Position numbers and translations under genes: made by a program
Source of the DNA: Halomonas organivorans
Lineage (GTDB): Bacteria > Pseudomonadota > Gammaproteobacteria > Pseudomonadales > Halomonadaceae
Assembly (NCBI RefSeq): GCF_014192055.1
Contig: NZ_JACHXM010000020.1
Coordinates: 1-64,000 of the forward strand
Length of the DNA: 64,000 nucleotides
Direction: 5' to 3'
Part shown: positions 44,022-53,439 of the stretch, piece after piece
Layout of the letters: the number at the start of each line of letters is the position of its first letter
Position numbering within the stretch: the first letter of the stretch is position 1
The notes under the pieces: generated by a model
Told to the model about the DNA's origin: nothing
Database searches by the model: none
Seen by the model: the letters and a program-made list of their open reading frames with translations, nothing else

Positions 44022-46787
44022 ATGGCCGATACCCCCATCGTTCTCGTCGACGGTTCCTCCTACCTGTACCGCGCCTTCCACGCGCTGCCGCCACTGACCA
44101 CCTCTGAGGGGCAGCCTACCGGCGCCATCAAGGGCGTGCTCAACATGCTCAAGCGGCTGATCAAGGACTATCCCGACAGCCCCATGGCGGTGGTGTTCGA
44201 TGCCCCGGGCAAGACCTTTCGCGACGAGCTGTTCGAGGAATACAAGGCGCAGCGTCCGCCGATGCCGGATGACCTGCGCGCCCAGGTCCAGCCGCTGCAC
44301 GACTGCGTGCGGGCGCTGGGGCTGCCGCTGCTGTGCATCGAGGGCGTGGAGGCCGACGACGTCATCGGCACCCTGGCGCGCCATGCCACCGAGGCCGGCC
44401 GCGACGCGGTGATCTCCACCGGCGACAAGGACATGGCCCAACTGGTCAACGCCCACATCACCCTGGTCAACACCATGAAGGACGAGACCCTGGACGTGGC
44501 GGGCGTGAAAGAGAAGTTCGGGCTGCCGCCGGAGTTGATCATCGACTTCCTGGCGCTGATGGGCGACAAGGTCGACAACATCCCCGGCGTGGCTGGGGTC
44601 GGCGAGAAGACCGCCCTGGGACTGCTGCAGGGCATGGAGGGCGGCCTCGAGAGCGTCTATGCGGACCTGGAGAAGGTCAAGACGCTGGGTTTTCGCGGTG
44701 CCAAGACGCTGCCCAAGAAGCTCGAGGAGCACCGCGACCAGGCCTTCCTGTCCTACGAGCTGGCGACCATCAAGACCGACTGCGAGCTGCCGGTGGGCCT
44801 CGACGACCTGGACATCGCCCACCCCGACCGCGAGGCGCTACTCGAGCTCTATCGCCGCCTGGAGTTCAAGGCCTGGCTGTCCGAACTGCTGGAGGGCAAG
44901 GACAAGGGCGTCGACGATGTGTCCGGCGGCCGTCAGGCATCGGCGGATGAGGGTGATGAAGGTGGCAGCCGCGGCGGCGAGCGCGAGGACAGCGTGATCC
45001 TCGAGCAGGCCGAACTGGACGCCTGGCTGGCGCGGCTGAAGGACGCCGAGGTGTTCTGCTTCGACCTGGAAACCACCAGCCTCGACTACATGGAGGCCGA
45101 GATCGTCGGCGTCGGGCTGTCCCTCGAACCGGGCGAGGCCGCCTATATCCCGCTGGCCCACGATTACCTGGACGCCCCTGCGCAGCTCGACCGGAAGTCT
45201 GTGCTCGAGGCGCTGACGCCGCTGTGGACCGACGCCGGCAAGGCCAAGATCGGCCAGAACCTCAAGTACGACATCTCGGTGCTGGCGCGCCACGGCATCG
45301 AGGTGGCCGGCGCCCTCGAGGACACCATGCTCGAGTCCTACGTGCTGGACTCCACCGCCACCCGACACGACATGGACTCGCTGGCGCTCAAGTACCTGGG
45401 CGAGAAGACGGTGAGCTTCGAGGAGATCGCCGGCAAGGGCGCCAAGCAGCTGACCTTCAACCAGGTCGCCCTGGAGCAGGCCGCGCCCTATGCCTGCGAG
45501 GACGTCGACATCACCCTGCGCCTGCATCGCGAGCTGCGTCCGCGGGTCGAGGCCGAGGGCCGCCTGGCCGAGGTGCTCGATACCCTCGAGCGGCCGCTGA
45601 TCCGGGTGCTGTCGCGCATGGAGCGCGGAGGCGTGGCGCTCGACGCCGAGCGCCTGCACACCCAGAGCAAGGAGCTCGGCAAGCGCATCGGCGAGCTGGA
45701 GGAGAAGGCCTATGAGCTCGCCGGGCGAGAGTTCAACCTTGGCTCGCCCAAGCAGCTCGGCCAGATCCTGTTCGAGGAACAGAAGATCCCGGTGATCAAG
45801 AAGACGCCCAAGGGCGCGCCCTCCACCGCCGAAGCGGTGCTCGAGGAGCTGGCGCTGGACTACCCGCTGCCCAAGGTGATCATGGAGCATCGCGGCCTTT
45901 CCAAGCTGCGCTCCACCTACACCGACAAGCTGCCGCGGCTGGTCAACAAGGCCACCGGCCGGCTGCACACCAGCTACCACCAGGCGGTCACCGCCACCGG
46001 GCGGCTGTCCTCCTCCGACCCCAACCTGCAGAACATTCCGATCCGCACCGAGGAAGGGCGCAAGATCCGCCAGGCCTTCGTGGCGCGGCCCGGCTATCGC
46101 ATCGTCGCCGCCGACTACTCGCAGATCGAGCTGCGCATCATGGCGCACCTCTCGGGTGACAAGGGGCTGCTCGAGGCCTTCGCCGAGGGCCGCGACATCC
46201 ATGCCGCCACCGCCGCCGAGGTGTTCGGCGTCGGCCTCGACAAGGTCTCCGGCGAGCAGCGTCGCAGCGCCAAGGCGATCAACTTCGGGCTGATCTACGG
46301 CATGAGCGCCTGGGGGCTCTCGCGCCAGCTGCACATCGAGCGCAACCAGGCCCAGACCTACATCGACCGCTACTTCGACCGCTACCCCGGCGTGGCCCGC
46401 TACATGGAGCGGATTCGTTCACAGGCGGCGGAGGATGGGTTCGTGGAGACGGTATTCGGCCGGCGCCTGTACCTGCCGGAGATCCACTCCCAGAACCGCG
46501 CCCGGCGCCAGGGCGCCGAGCGCACCGCCATCAACGCGCCCATGCAGGGCACCGCGGCGGATGTCATCAAGCGCGCGATGATCGACGTCGACGGCTGGCT
46601 GGCCGAGGGCGACATCGACGCCATGATGGTCATGCAGGTCCACGACGAACTGGTCTTCGAGGTCGCCGAGGACGCCGTCGAGGCCTTCATCCCCGAGGTG
46701 AAGCGGCGCATGCAGGCCGCCGCCGAGCTCGACGTGGCGCTGATCGTCGAGGCCGAGAGCGGCGCCAACTGGGACGAGGCGCACTGA
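44022..46787 (+). CDS. polA: DNA polymerase I
   Basis: The 921-residue enzyme has all three domains. The 5' nuclease starts [19 protein letters not shown] and includes [12 protein letters not shown]. An acidic/glycine-rich linker (about residues 290-325) follows. The 3'-5' exonuclease has intact Exo I ([11 protein letters not shown]). The polymerase has motif A ([16 protein letters not shown]), motif B ([15 protein letters not shown]) and motif C ([11 protein letters not shown]). It repairs gaps and removes primers. It is divergent from the DUF2782 gene; the ATG is 22 bp after ACAGGCTG-like sequence with AAGGGATG upstream. Confidence 0.98.
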   Translation: MADTPIVLVDGSSYLYRAFHALPPLTTSEGQPTGAIKGVLNMLKRLIKDYPDSPMAVVFDAPGKTFRDELFEEYKAQRPPMPDDLRAQVQPLHDCVRALGLPLLCIEGVEADDVIGTLARHATEAGRDAVISTGDKDMAQLVNAHITLVNTMKDETLDVAGVKEKFGLPPELIIDFLALMGDKVDNIPGVAGVGEKTALGLLQGMEGGLESVYADLEKVKTLGFRGAKTLPKKLEEHRDQAFLSYELATIKTDCELPVGLDDLDIAHPDREALLELYRRLEFKAWLSELLEGKDKGVDDVSGGRQASADEGDEGGSRGGEREDSVILEQAELDAWLARLKDAEVFCFDLETTSLDYMEAEIVGVGLSLEPGEAAYIPLAHDYLDAPAQLDRKSVLEALTPLWTDAGKAKIGQNLKYDISVLARHGIEVAGALEDTMLESYVLDSTATRHDMDSLALKYLGEKTVSFEEIAGKGAKQLTFNQVALEQAAPYACEDVDITLRLHRELRPRVEAEGRLAEVLDTLERPLIRVLSRMERGGVALDAERLHTQSKELGKRIGELEEKAYELAGREFNLGSPKQLGQILFEEQKIPVIKKTPKGAPSTAEAVLEELALDYPLPKVIMEHRGLSKLRSTYTDKLPRLVNKATGRLHTSYHQAVTATGRLSSSDPNLQNIPIRTEEGRKIRQAFVARPGYRIVAADYSQIELRIMAHLSGDKGLLEAFAEGRDIHAATAAEVFGVGLDKVSGEQRRSAKAINFGLIYGMSAWGLSRQLHIERNQAQTYIDRYFDRYPGVARYMERIRSQAAEDGFVETVFGRRLYLPEIHSQNRARRQGAERTAINAPMQGTAADVIKRAMIDVDGWLAEGDIDAMMVMQVHDELVFEVAEDAVEAFIPEVKRRMQAAAELDVALIVEAESGANWDEAH

Positions 46788-46816
46788 GGGCGGCGGCGCA
46801 TTCGTGGGCCTCGCGG

Positions 46817-47161
46817 CTATTCGTGAGCCTCGCGGCTGTCCGCGGGGGCCTGGGCGCGGTCGTGCAGGCCGTAGTCGCGCTCGACCCGGGCGATACGCAG
46901 CCGGTAGTCGGCGAACACCGAGCGGCGTCCCGCGTGCTGGGCCGCGCGGTGGGCTTCCAGGCGGCGCCACTCGGCCACGGCTGCCTCGTCGCGCCAGAAC
47001 GACAGTGACAGCAGTCGATCGGGGTCGGCCAGGCTCTGGAAGCGCTCGATGGAGATGAATCCCTCCACGTCGTCCAGCAGCGGCTTGAGCTCGGCGGCGA
47101 TGTCCATGTAGTGCTGGCGTTGCGACGCATGGGGTTGGGCTTCGAAGATGACGGCGATCAT
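46817..47161 (-). CDS. Antibiotic biosynthesis monooxygenase (ABM) family protein
   Basis: The 114-residue protein has the dimeric alpha/beta-barrel ABM fold, readable from MIAVIFEAQPHASQRQHYMD, GFISIERFQSLADPDRLLSL and SFWRDEAAVAEWRRLEAHR. Family members are small oxygenases or heme-degrading enzymes, and many have no known activity. It starts after AAGGAGCCAGC and is divergent from an ArsR-type regulator gene, a common pairing. A 19-bp near-perfect tandem repeat (46801-46838) covers its stop codon. Confidence 0.85.
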   Translation of the reverse strand: MIAVIFEAQPHASQRQHYMDIAAELKPLLDDVEGFISIERFQSLADPDRLLSLSFWRDEAAVAEWRRLEAHRAAQHAGRRSVFADYRLRIARVERDYGLHDRAQAPADSREAHE

Positions 47162-47276
47162 GCTGGCTCCTTCATGGGTGGAAAAGGCGGTGACCCTGGC
47201 GTGCTGCCCGGGCCGACAGTCGACACGAGCCAGTATCGGCGCCCGGCACGAGCGTTGATTCGATCGGGAGCGAAAT

Positions 47277-47975
47277 ATGGCAGTCACGGACCTCGCGATG
47301 TCCCGGGTGGCGGCGGCGATCGCCGAACCCGCCAGGGCCCGGATGCTGTGCGCGCTCATGGATGGCCATGCGCGAACCAGTACCGAGCTTGCGGCCATCG
47401 CCGAGGTCGGCCCGCCGACGGCCAGCGCGCATCTGGCGCGCCTCGCCGAGCTGGCCCTGGTGCGGCGATACCCCCAGGGGCGTCATCGCTACTATGCGCT
47501 GGAAGACCCGAGAGTCGCCGAGGCGCTGGAGGGATTGATGGTGATCGGGCAGAGCGATAGCGCTTCCTTTGCCCCCAACACGCCGCGTCGGCTGTGCTTT
47601 GCGCGCACCTGCTACGACCATATGGCCGGCGAGCTGGCGGTGGCGCTACACGATGCCTGCCTGGGGGCCGGCTGGCTGATCCCCGCCGCGGAGGCGGTGA
47701 GCGACTATCGGCTGAGCGAAGAGGGGGAGCGCGTCTTCCATGACATGGGGGTGGACGTGCGGGCAGTGCGCGCCCGGCGCCGTCGCTTCGCCCGTCCCTG
47801 CATGGACTGGAGCATGCGTCGCCCGCACCTGGCGGGCGCCCTGGGGGCGGCCTTGCTGGACCATGCCATCGGCCGGGCCTGGGTGAGGCGCGAGCTCGAT
47901 GGCAGAGCTCTCCGGCTGACCTCGACGGGGCGACGCGCCCTGGAGCGTCGCTTCGATATCCAGCTGCCGGATTGA
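47277..47975 (+). CDS. ArsR family winged-helix regulator
   Basis: The 232-residue protein has an N-terminal ArsR-type DNA-binding domain (IAEPARARMLCALMDGHART, IAEVGPPTASAHLARLAELAL, RYPQGRHRYYALE). A longer C-terminal region with scattered cysteines (CFARTCYDHMAGELAVALHD, RPCMDW) follows. It resembles the YczG group rather than metal-binding ArsR. It probably represses itself and the divergent ABM gene through the 115-bp gap. The signal is unknown. Confidence 0.88.
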   Translation: MAVTDLAMSRVAAAIAEPARARMLCALMDGHARTSTELAAIAEVGPPTASAHLARLAELALVRRYPQGRHRYYALEDPRVAEALEGLMVIGQSDSASFAPNTPRRLCFARTCYDHMAGELAVALHDACLGAGWLIPAAEAVSDYRLSEEGERVFHDMGVDVRAVRARRRRFARPCMDWSMRRPHLAGALGAALLDHAIGRAWVRRELDGRALRLTSTGRRALERRFDIQLPD

Positions 47976-48064
47976 GGCCGGCGTCGCGAGCCGGTGCTAT
48001 CGTGTGGGGGACGTTCAGGAAGGCAGCCGTTCACGCGGTGCCATGGTGGAAAAAGGAGATGGGG

Positions 48065-48574
48065 ATGGCAGCAATGGCAAGGATGTGGCTGTTGGGGGCG
48101 GGAATGGCCCTGCTGGGCGGCTGCGCGAACCAGTCGACCGAGACGACGGCCGAGCGCTTCGACTGCGAGGCCTTGAACCGTGCGGTTGCGAACGCCGGGA
48201 CGGGCTTCGCCGATCTCAAGGGCCGCCTGGAGACGACTCCATTGACGCGAACCTGGAAGACCGACACCCAGGCCTTCCATGATGCCTGCGTGATCACCGC
48301 GTCCCGGCGGCCCGATCATTACCTGTGCTTCGGGCGACTGGTGTCCGCCGATCCGCGCGGTGCTCTCATGGCGGGAGGCGAGGAGTTGGCCCAATGCCTG
48401 GGCGAAGGCTGGCGATCGGCGCGCACCGCGCCGGATCGGCTTGAGTTCACCCGCCAGGACAGTGAGCCGGTGGTGGTGCTCGAAAGCTTCCTCAACGATC
48501 GCGGGCAGCGTATGGGCACCCTGGGCGTGTTCCGCAATGCCGGTGATGCCGCCCCCCTGTCCGACGACGGCTGA
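48065..48574 (+). CDS. Uncharacterised lipoprotein
   Basis: The 169-residue precursor has a lipoprotein signal ending in LLGGC. The mature part contains several cysteines (FDCEALNRA, HDACVITASRR, YLCFGRLV, AQCLGEGW) that could pair in disulfides. I do not recognise a family. Three ATGs are possible; the one at 48065 stands six bases after AAAGGAG and puts the lipobox at the usual place. It stands alone between the ArsR gene and a strong terminator. Confidence 0.65.
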   Translation: MAAMARMWLLGAGMALLGGCANQSTETTAERFDCEALNRAVANAGTGFADLKGRLETTPLTRTWKTDTQAFHDACVITASRRPDHYLCFGRLVSADPRGALMAGGEELAQCLGEGWRSARTAPDRLEFTRQDSEPVVVLESFLNDRGQRMGTLGVFRNAGDAAPLSDDG

Positions 48575-48600
48575 GCGCCCCATCCCCGACGCTTCCGAGA

Positions 48601-48627
48601 GAGGCCCGCGGCATCGCCGCGGGCCTC
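48601..48627. terminator. Terminator between the lipoprotein and LysR genes
   Basis: GAGGCCCGCGGC pairs with GCCGCGGGCCTC around ATC between two converging genes. The same 12-base stem recurs at 53384. Confidence 0.8.
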
Positions 48628-48650
48628 GTCGGTTCGCAGACCTGGCTGCC

Positions 48651-49562
48651 TCAGTCGTGAGGGGCCAGGTCGCGCAGTGCCTGGCTCAGCGACTCCACCA
48701 ATACCGCGGCGGCCATCGGCAGCGAGCGTTCGGCGGCGCTGCACAGCACCAGCCGCGCGGCGTCGACGCGCGGGTCGCGTAGCGGGCGGAATACCAGCTC
48801 GCCGTGGGCCAATTCCCGGGCCACGTCGAGGGCGTTGAGAAAGGCCACGCCGAGCCCCGCCCGGGCCAGCGACTTGATCGCCAGGATGCGGTTGCAGCCG
48901 GCCAGCGGTGTCAGCTCCACGTCGGACGTCGCCAGGGCCCGTTCCAGGGTCGAGCCGCGAAACATCCCGGCGTCCGGCAGAATGGCCGGGTAGTCCCGAC
49001 AGTCAGACAGCCGCACCTCGCGGGCGTCGGCCAGGGGGTGGGAGGGCGCCATGGCGACGCCGAACTGCAGCGCGACCGACTCGATGAAGCGGATGCGCCG
49101 CGTTGGCGGCGGGTTCATGCAGATGCCGATGTCGGCCTCGCCGGTGGCCACACGCTCGAGGATTTCCTCGGTGAGTCCCGTGTGCAGCGCGAAGCGAACC
49201 CTCGGGAAGCGCTCGCTGAATTGGCCCAGCAGCTCCGGCAGCACCTGGTCGGTGAGCGACTCGACGGTGGCGATGCGGATCTCGGCACAGCCGGTGCCGC
49301 GAATGTCGCCGAGGGTTTCCAGCAGTTGGCGCTCGTCGCGCTGCCACTGGCGAATCTGGGCCAGCATCAGCTCTCCCGCCGGCGACAGCCGCAGGCCACG
49401 CGGCAGCCGTTCGAACAGTGGTACCCCCAGTTCGTCCTCCAGCTTGAGAATCTGCCGGTTCACCGCCGAGGCGGCGACGTGCAGGCGCTCCGCCGCCTTG
49501 CGCAGAGAACCCTGGCGGGCGACCTCCTCGAAGTAGCGTAACCCGGTCAGCAGCAGCTGCAT
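48651..49562 (-). CDS. LysR family transcriptional regulator
   Basis: The 303-residue protein has the LysR N-terminal helix-turn-helix (YFEEVARQGSLRKAAERLHV, VNRQILKLEDELGVPLFERL) and a periplasmic-binding-like effector domain. It is divergent from a purine-type permease, amidohydrolase and TauE operon and probably controls it; a perfect dyad of LysR type lies between. The effector is likely a heterocycle handled by that operon, but this is inferred. Confidence 0.92.
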   Translation of the reverse strand: MQLLLTGLRYFEEVARQGSLRKAAERLHVAASAVNRQILKLEDELGVPLFERLPRGLRLSPAGELMLAQIRQWQRDERQLLETLGDIRGTGCAEIRIATVESLTDQVLPELLGQFSERFPRVRFALHTGLTEEILERVATGEADIGICMNPPPTRRIRFIESVALQFGVAMAPSHPLADAREVRLSDCRDYPAILPDAGMFRGSTLERALATSDVELTPLAGCNRILAIKSLARAGLGVAFLNALDVARELAHGELVFRPLRDPRVDAARLVLCSAAERSLPMAAAVLVESLSQALRDLAPHD

Positions 49563-49583
49563 GGTCTCTCCCTTGGCGTCGAC

Positions 49584-49602
49584 CGTTGCCTTTTTGGCAA
49601 CG
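49584..49602. promoter_or_regulatory. LysR-type operator candidate
   Basis: CGTTGCC-TTTTT-GGCAACG is a perfect inverted repeat. It contains a T-N11-A core, the classic LysR recognition form, 22 bp before the lysR start and about 90 bp before the permease gene. Confidence 0.65.
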
Positions 49603-49689
49603 ATATGAGCGAAACATTATTATGGACCAGTACAGTTGGCCGGCGCTAGCTTGGGGACACGTCCACAACAACAATCGAGGATGTCCCCC

Positions 49690-51063
49690 ATGAGCATTTC
49701 TCCCGAGCCGCTCGGCTCGCGCGAGTCCGAGCCGGTCGACCGGCGACTGCCGCTGCCCCAGATGCTGCTGTTCGGCGTCCAGCACGTGCTGGTGATGGCC
49801 GCCGCACCGATCACCGCCGTCTTCCTGGTCGGCCAGGCGATGGGCTTCGACGACGAGGTCATGGTCGCGCTGATGAGCGCCACCTTCCTGGTCTGCGGCC
49901 TGGGCACGCTGCTGCAGTCCTTCGGCCCCTTCGGCATCGGCGCGCGCCTGCCCTTCGTGCAGGTGCCGGGCGGGGCGCCGCTGGTGATCTTCCTGACCAT
50001 CGCCCAGACCACCGACCTGCAGACGGCCACCGGCGCGGTGATCCTCACCGGCGTGTTCTACTTCCTGGCGCTGCCGTTCTTCACCAGGGTGCTACGGTTC
50101 TTCCCGCCGATCGTCATCGGCACCATGCTGCTGCTGGTGGCGGTCAACCTGGTGCGGATCTTCGGTGGGCTGATCGCCGGCCAGCGCGGCACGCCGGACT
50201 TCGCCAACCTGCCGAGCATCGCCCTGGCGCTGGCGACCATGACCGCCGTGGTGCTCAGCGCGCGGCTGTTTCGTGGCGTGCTGCAGCGCATCGCGGTGAT
50301 GCTGGGGCTGCTGTTCGGCGCCACCCTGGCCGCCGTATGCGGGATGATGTCGTTCGACGGCGTGCTCTCCGGCCCGGTGGTGGCCTTCCCGGCGCTGTTC
50401 CCGTTCGGCTGGCCCAAGTTCGACCTGTTCGCCTCGCTGCCGCTGATCATCTTCAGCGTGGTGTCGATGACCGAGGCCACCGGCCAGACCCTGGCCACCG
50501 CCGAGATCGTCGAGAAGCGCGGCGATGCCCGCGCCCTGGTGCCGCGCAACATCCGCGCCGACGCCCTCGGCTCGCTCGTCGGCGGCTGCTTCGGCACCTC
50601 GCTGATCATCACCAGCGGCGAGAACATCGGCATCGTGCGCGCCACCGGGGTGCGCTCGCGCTACGTCACCGTCGCCGCCGGGCTGATCCTGGTGTTGCTC
50701 GGCCTGTTCGCGCCGCTCGGGCGGCTGGCGTCGCTGCTGCCTACCGCCGTGGTGGCGGGTACCGCGGTGATCGTCTTCGCCATCATCGGCGTGATGGGGA
50801 TCAACATCCTGCGCCGGGTCGACTTCGACGAGCACGGCAACATGTTCACCCTGGCCTCGGCGCTGGCCATGGGACTGCTGCCGATCCTGGTGCCCGGCTT
50901 CTACAGCGCCTTCCCCCAGCACCTGCAGATCCTGCTCGGCAACGGCCTGGCCATGGGCACCCTCACCGCCGTGCTGGTCAACCTGCTGTTTCATCACCTC
51001 GGCCGCCGACACGATGCCCCCGTGGGCGCGGCGCTGCCCCGTCAAGAGATCAAAGGAAAGTAA
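49690..51063 (+). CDS. NCS2 family purine/pyrimidine permease
   Basis: The 457-residue permease has about 14 helices and the NCS2 motifs FGVQHVLVMAAAPITAVFLV at the N-terminus, SMTEATGQTLATAEIVEKRG in helix 8-9, and FGTSLIITSGENIGIVRATG in the substrate region. Such carriers import xanthine, urate or uracil with H+. The ATG at 49690 fits the GAGG ribosome site better than the one at 49681. It is the first gene of an operon with the amidohydrolase four bases downstream. Confidence 0.9.
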   Translation: MSISPEPLGSRESEPVDRRLPLPQMLLFGVQHVLVMAAAPITAVFLVGQAMGFDDEVMVALMSATFLVCGLGTLLQSFGPFGIGARLPFVQVPGGAPLVIFLTIAQTTDLQTATGAVILTGVFYFLALPFFTRVLRFFPPIVIGTMLLLVAVNLVRIFGGLIAGQRGTPDFANLPSIALALATMTAVVLSARLFRGVLQRIAVMLGLLFGATLAAVCGMMSFDGVLSGPVVAFPALFPFGWPKFDLFASLPLIIFSVVSMTEATGQTLATAEIVEKRGDARALVPRNIRADALGSLVGGCFGTSLIITSGENIGIVRATGVRSRYVTVAAGLILVLLGLFAPLGRLASLLPTAVVAGTAVIVFAIIGVMGINILRRVDFDEHGNMFTLASALAMGLLPILVPGFYSAFPQHLQILLGNGLAMGTLTAVLVNLLFHHLGRRHDAPVGAALPRQEIKGK

Positions 51064-51066
51064 TCC

Positions 51067-52512
51067 ATGTCGTCGACCTCGTATTCCACCGCCCCGCTGG
51101 CCCCGGCCGACTTCGCCGACGAGACGCTGCTGCTGCTGCCCGAGGAGGTGCTGCTGGCGGAGGGCTGCCTGCGCGACCAGGCGGTACTGGTCGCCGACGG
51201 CCGCTTCGCCGAGATCGGCGAGCGCCGCGACCTGCTGGCCCGCCACCCCGAGCTCGCGCCCATCGAGCTGCCCGGCAAGCTGCTGATGCCGGGCTTCGTC
51301 GACACTCACCATCACTTGACCCAGTCGCTCGGCAAGTCGCTGGTGTTCGGCGAGCCCTCCGAGATCTTCAAGCGCATCTGGGTGCCGCTGGAAGGCAGCC
51401 TGGACGAGCGACTGGTGCGACTCTCCGCCCGGCTCGCTGCCCTGGAGGCGCTGCGCGGCGGCTTTACCACCGCGGTGGATGCCGGCACTCGCGCCGCCTC
51501 GGAGCTCGACGGCATCGCCGATGCCGCCGAGCAGAGCGGGCTGCGCTGCGTGCTGGGCTACATCTGCAACGATCTGGGAAGTCAGCGGGACGCTGCCGAG
51601 ATCCGCCGCGATGCCGAGCGCCACCTGGCGCGCTGGTCGGGCCATGGCCTGGTGCATCCCTCGCTGGCGGTGTCGATTCCCGAGGTGGCCAGCGACGCCA
51701 TGCTGCACGACGCCGCGGCGCTGTGCGCCGAAGGCGGGGCCATCTTCCAGACCCACGTCAACGAGCACCTGCAGGCCGTGGAGCGCTCGCTGGTGGCGCG
51801 TCGCCAGCGCCCGCTGGAGCACCTCCACGCCGCCGGCGCCCTGGGACCGCAGACGCTGGTCGCCCACGCCACCCTGGTGACCCCCGGAGAGCTCAACCTG
51901 CTGCGCGATACCGACACCGCGGTGGCCTTCAACCCGGTGGCCAGCAGTTGGAAGGGTAACGCCGTGGCACCGGCGCTGCACATGGCCGCCCAGGGCATCC
52001 GCTTCGGGCTCGGCAGCGACGGCACGCGCAGCGATGCCTTCCGCCTGCTCGACGCCGCCGAGACCAGCCAGCGCCTGGCCTTCGGGCTGGCCAGCGGCGA
52101 CTCCTCCTGCGGCGGCGGCTGGCTGTGGCTCGACCACGCCACCCGCGCCGGCGCCGAGGCGGCAGGGCTCGGCGACGTCACCGGGGCGATCGCCCCGGGG
52201 CTGGCCGCCGACTTCCTGCTGGTGGACCTCGACGTTCCCGAGATGACGCCGTCCTGGGATCGGCCCTGGGAGCTGGTGCGCTACGCCAACCGCGACCAGA
52301 TCGAGGCGGTGTTCACCAACGGGCGGCTGCGGCTGTGGCAGGGCTGGCCGGTGGACTGGGACGCCCGCGCGCTGCTCGCCGAGGTGCGCGAGGCGGCCGG
52401 CGCCGCGGTGGCCAACGCGCCGATCCAGCGGGTGCATCCGACCTCGGCGGCCCATCGCCAGCGGGTCATGGCGACGCAGTCTGGGATGGAGGCGGGAGGG
52501 TCCCATGAGTGA
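51067..52512 (+). CDS. Metal-dependent amidohydrolase (heterocycle deaminase-like)
   Basis: The 481-residue TIM-barrel enzyme has the metal site motifs FVDTHHHLTQ, the His in FQTHVNEHLQ, the His in LVAHATLVT and the Asp in GLGSDGTRSDAF. It belongs with guanine, 8-oxoguanine and related ring deaminases or triazine-type hydrolases, but I cannot name the substrate. Linkage to an NCS2 permease argues for a purine-like ring. The C-terminus overlaps the tauE-like gene by eight bases. Confidence 0.85.
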   Translation: MSSTSYSTAPLAPADFADETLLLLPEEVLLAEGCLRDQAVLVADGRFAEIGERRDLLARHPELAPIELPGKLLMPGFVDTHHHLTQSLGKSLVFGEPSEIFKRIWVPLEGSLDERLVRLSARLAALEALRGGFTTAVDAGTRAASELDGIADAAEQSGLRCVLGYICNDLGSQRDAAEIRRDAERHLARWSGHGLVHPSLAVSIPEVASDAMLHDAAALCAEGGAIFQTHVNEHLQAVERSLVARRQRPLEHLHAAGALGPQTLVAHATLVTPGELNLLRDTDTAVAFNPVASSWKGNAVAPALHMAAQGIRFGLGSDGTRSDAFRLLDAAETSQRLAFGLASGDSSCGGGWLWLDHATRAGAEAAGLGDVTGAIAPGLAADFLLVDLDVPEMTPSWDRPWELVRYANRDQIEAVFTNGRLRLWQGWPVDWDARALLAEVREAAGAAVANAPIQRVHPTSAAHRQRVMATQSGMEAGGSHE

Positions 52513-53218
52513 TCCCGTCGTCTATGTCGTCCTTGCCGTGGCCACGGCCGTCGCCGCCTTCATGCAGGGGGCGATCGGCATCGGCTTCGCGCTGATCGTC
52601 GCCCCGGTGATGGGGCTGCTGCGGCCGGACCTGCTGCCGGTGGCGCTGCTGGTGCTGATGCTGCCGCTCAATCTCTACGTAGCGCTGCGCGAGCGGGAGG
52701 CCATCGACTGGCGGGGTAGCGCCTGGATCGGCGTGGGTCGCCTGCCGGGGACCTTCCTGGGGCTGTGGATCCTGGTGGTGATGAGCACCAACGGGCTCAA
52801 CCAGCTGATCGGCGCCTCGACGGTGCTGGCGGTGCTGGCCGCGCTGTTCGCGCCGGTGTTCCGGCCCCGGCCGGGCGCCTGCGTCTCGGTGGGGCTGATC
52901 ACCGGGGTGACCGAGACCGCCACCGGCGTCGGCGGCCCGCCGCTGGCGCTGCTCTACCAGCATCGTCCCGGCCCGGAGCTGCGCTCGACCATCGCCTGCT
53001 GCTTCCTGATCGGCGAACTGGTGTCGCTGGTGATCCTGGCCTCGGCGGGCAAGGTCGGCGTGGAGCAGCTGCGCTGGGCGCTCTACCTGCTGCCGCCGCT
53101 GCTGGTCGGCAGCGTGGCCAGCCGGGTCATGCACCAGCGCCTCGATGCCCGGCGACTGCGCCAGGGGGTGTTGCTGTTTGCGCTGGTGTCGGGGGTGGCG
53201 CTGATGATCCCTCACTAG
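52505..53218 (+). CDS. TauE/SafE family sulfite or organic anion exporter
   Basis: The 237-residue membrane protein has about eight helices and the two TauE repeats. The first begins AAFMQGAIGIGFALIVAPVM and the second contains GVTETATGVGGPPLALLYQH. Family members export sulfite, sulfoacetate or similar anions, though most are untested. Its ATG lies inside the end of the amidohydrolase gene, so it is translated with it and may remove a product of that pathway. Confidence 0.88.
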   Translation: MSDPVVYVVLAVATAVAAFMQGAIGIGFALIVAPVMGLLRPDLLPVALLVLMLPLNLYVALREREAIDWRGSAWIGVGRLPGTFLGLWILVVMSTNGLNQLIGASTVLAVLAALFAPVFRPRPGACVSVGLITGVTETATGVGGPPLALLYQHRPGPELRSTIACCFLIGELVSLVILASAGKVGVEQLRWALYLLPPLLVGSVASRVMHQRLDARRLRQGVLLFALVSGVALMIPH

Positions 53219-53250
53219 TGTCCTGTATCGGAGGTTGACTGTAGAATTCT

Positions 53251-53270
53251 GGCGGCTCTTTGGAGCCGCC
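53251..53270 (+). terminator. Hairpin downstream of the tauE-like gene
   Basis: GGCGGCTC pairs with GAGCCGCC around TTTG, 33 bp after the stop. No T-run follows. Confidence 0.5.
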
Positions 53271-53383
53271 ATGCCGCGTTGCCACTCCTCGCCATAGCGC
53301 TGCTATGCCTCGTCGCGGCGCCTTGCCTGGCGACCCAATGCGCTCGCCCATACGGCGTCTCGTCGACCCGACAACGAACGAAT

Positions 53384-53410
53384 GAGGCCCGCGGCAGTGC
53401 CGCGGGCCTC
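53384..53410. terminator. Terminator between the tauE-like gene and fbpA
   Basis: GAGGCCCGCGGC pairs with GCCGCGGGCCTC around AGT, the same stem as at 48601. It lies about 30 bp past the fbpA stop and suits both converging genes. The 113 bp between the two hairpins show no gene. Confidence 0.75.
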
Positions 53411-53439
53411 TCGTCTTGGTCTTGGTGTGGAGTAAGGGC

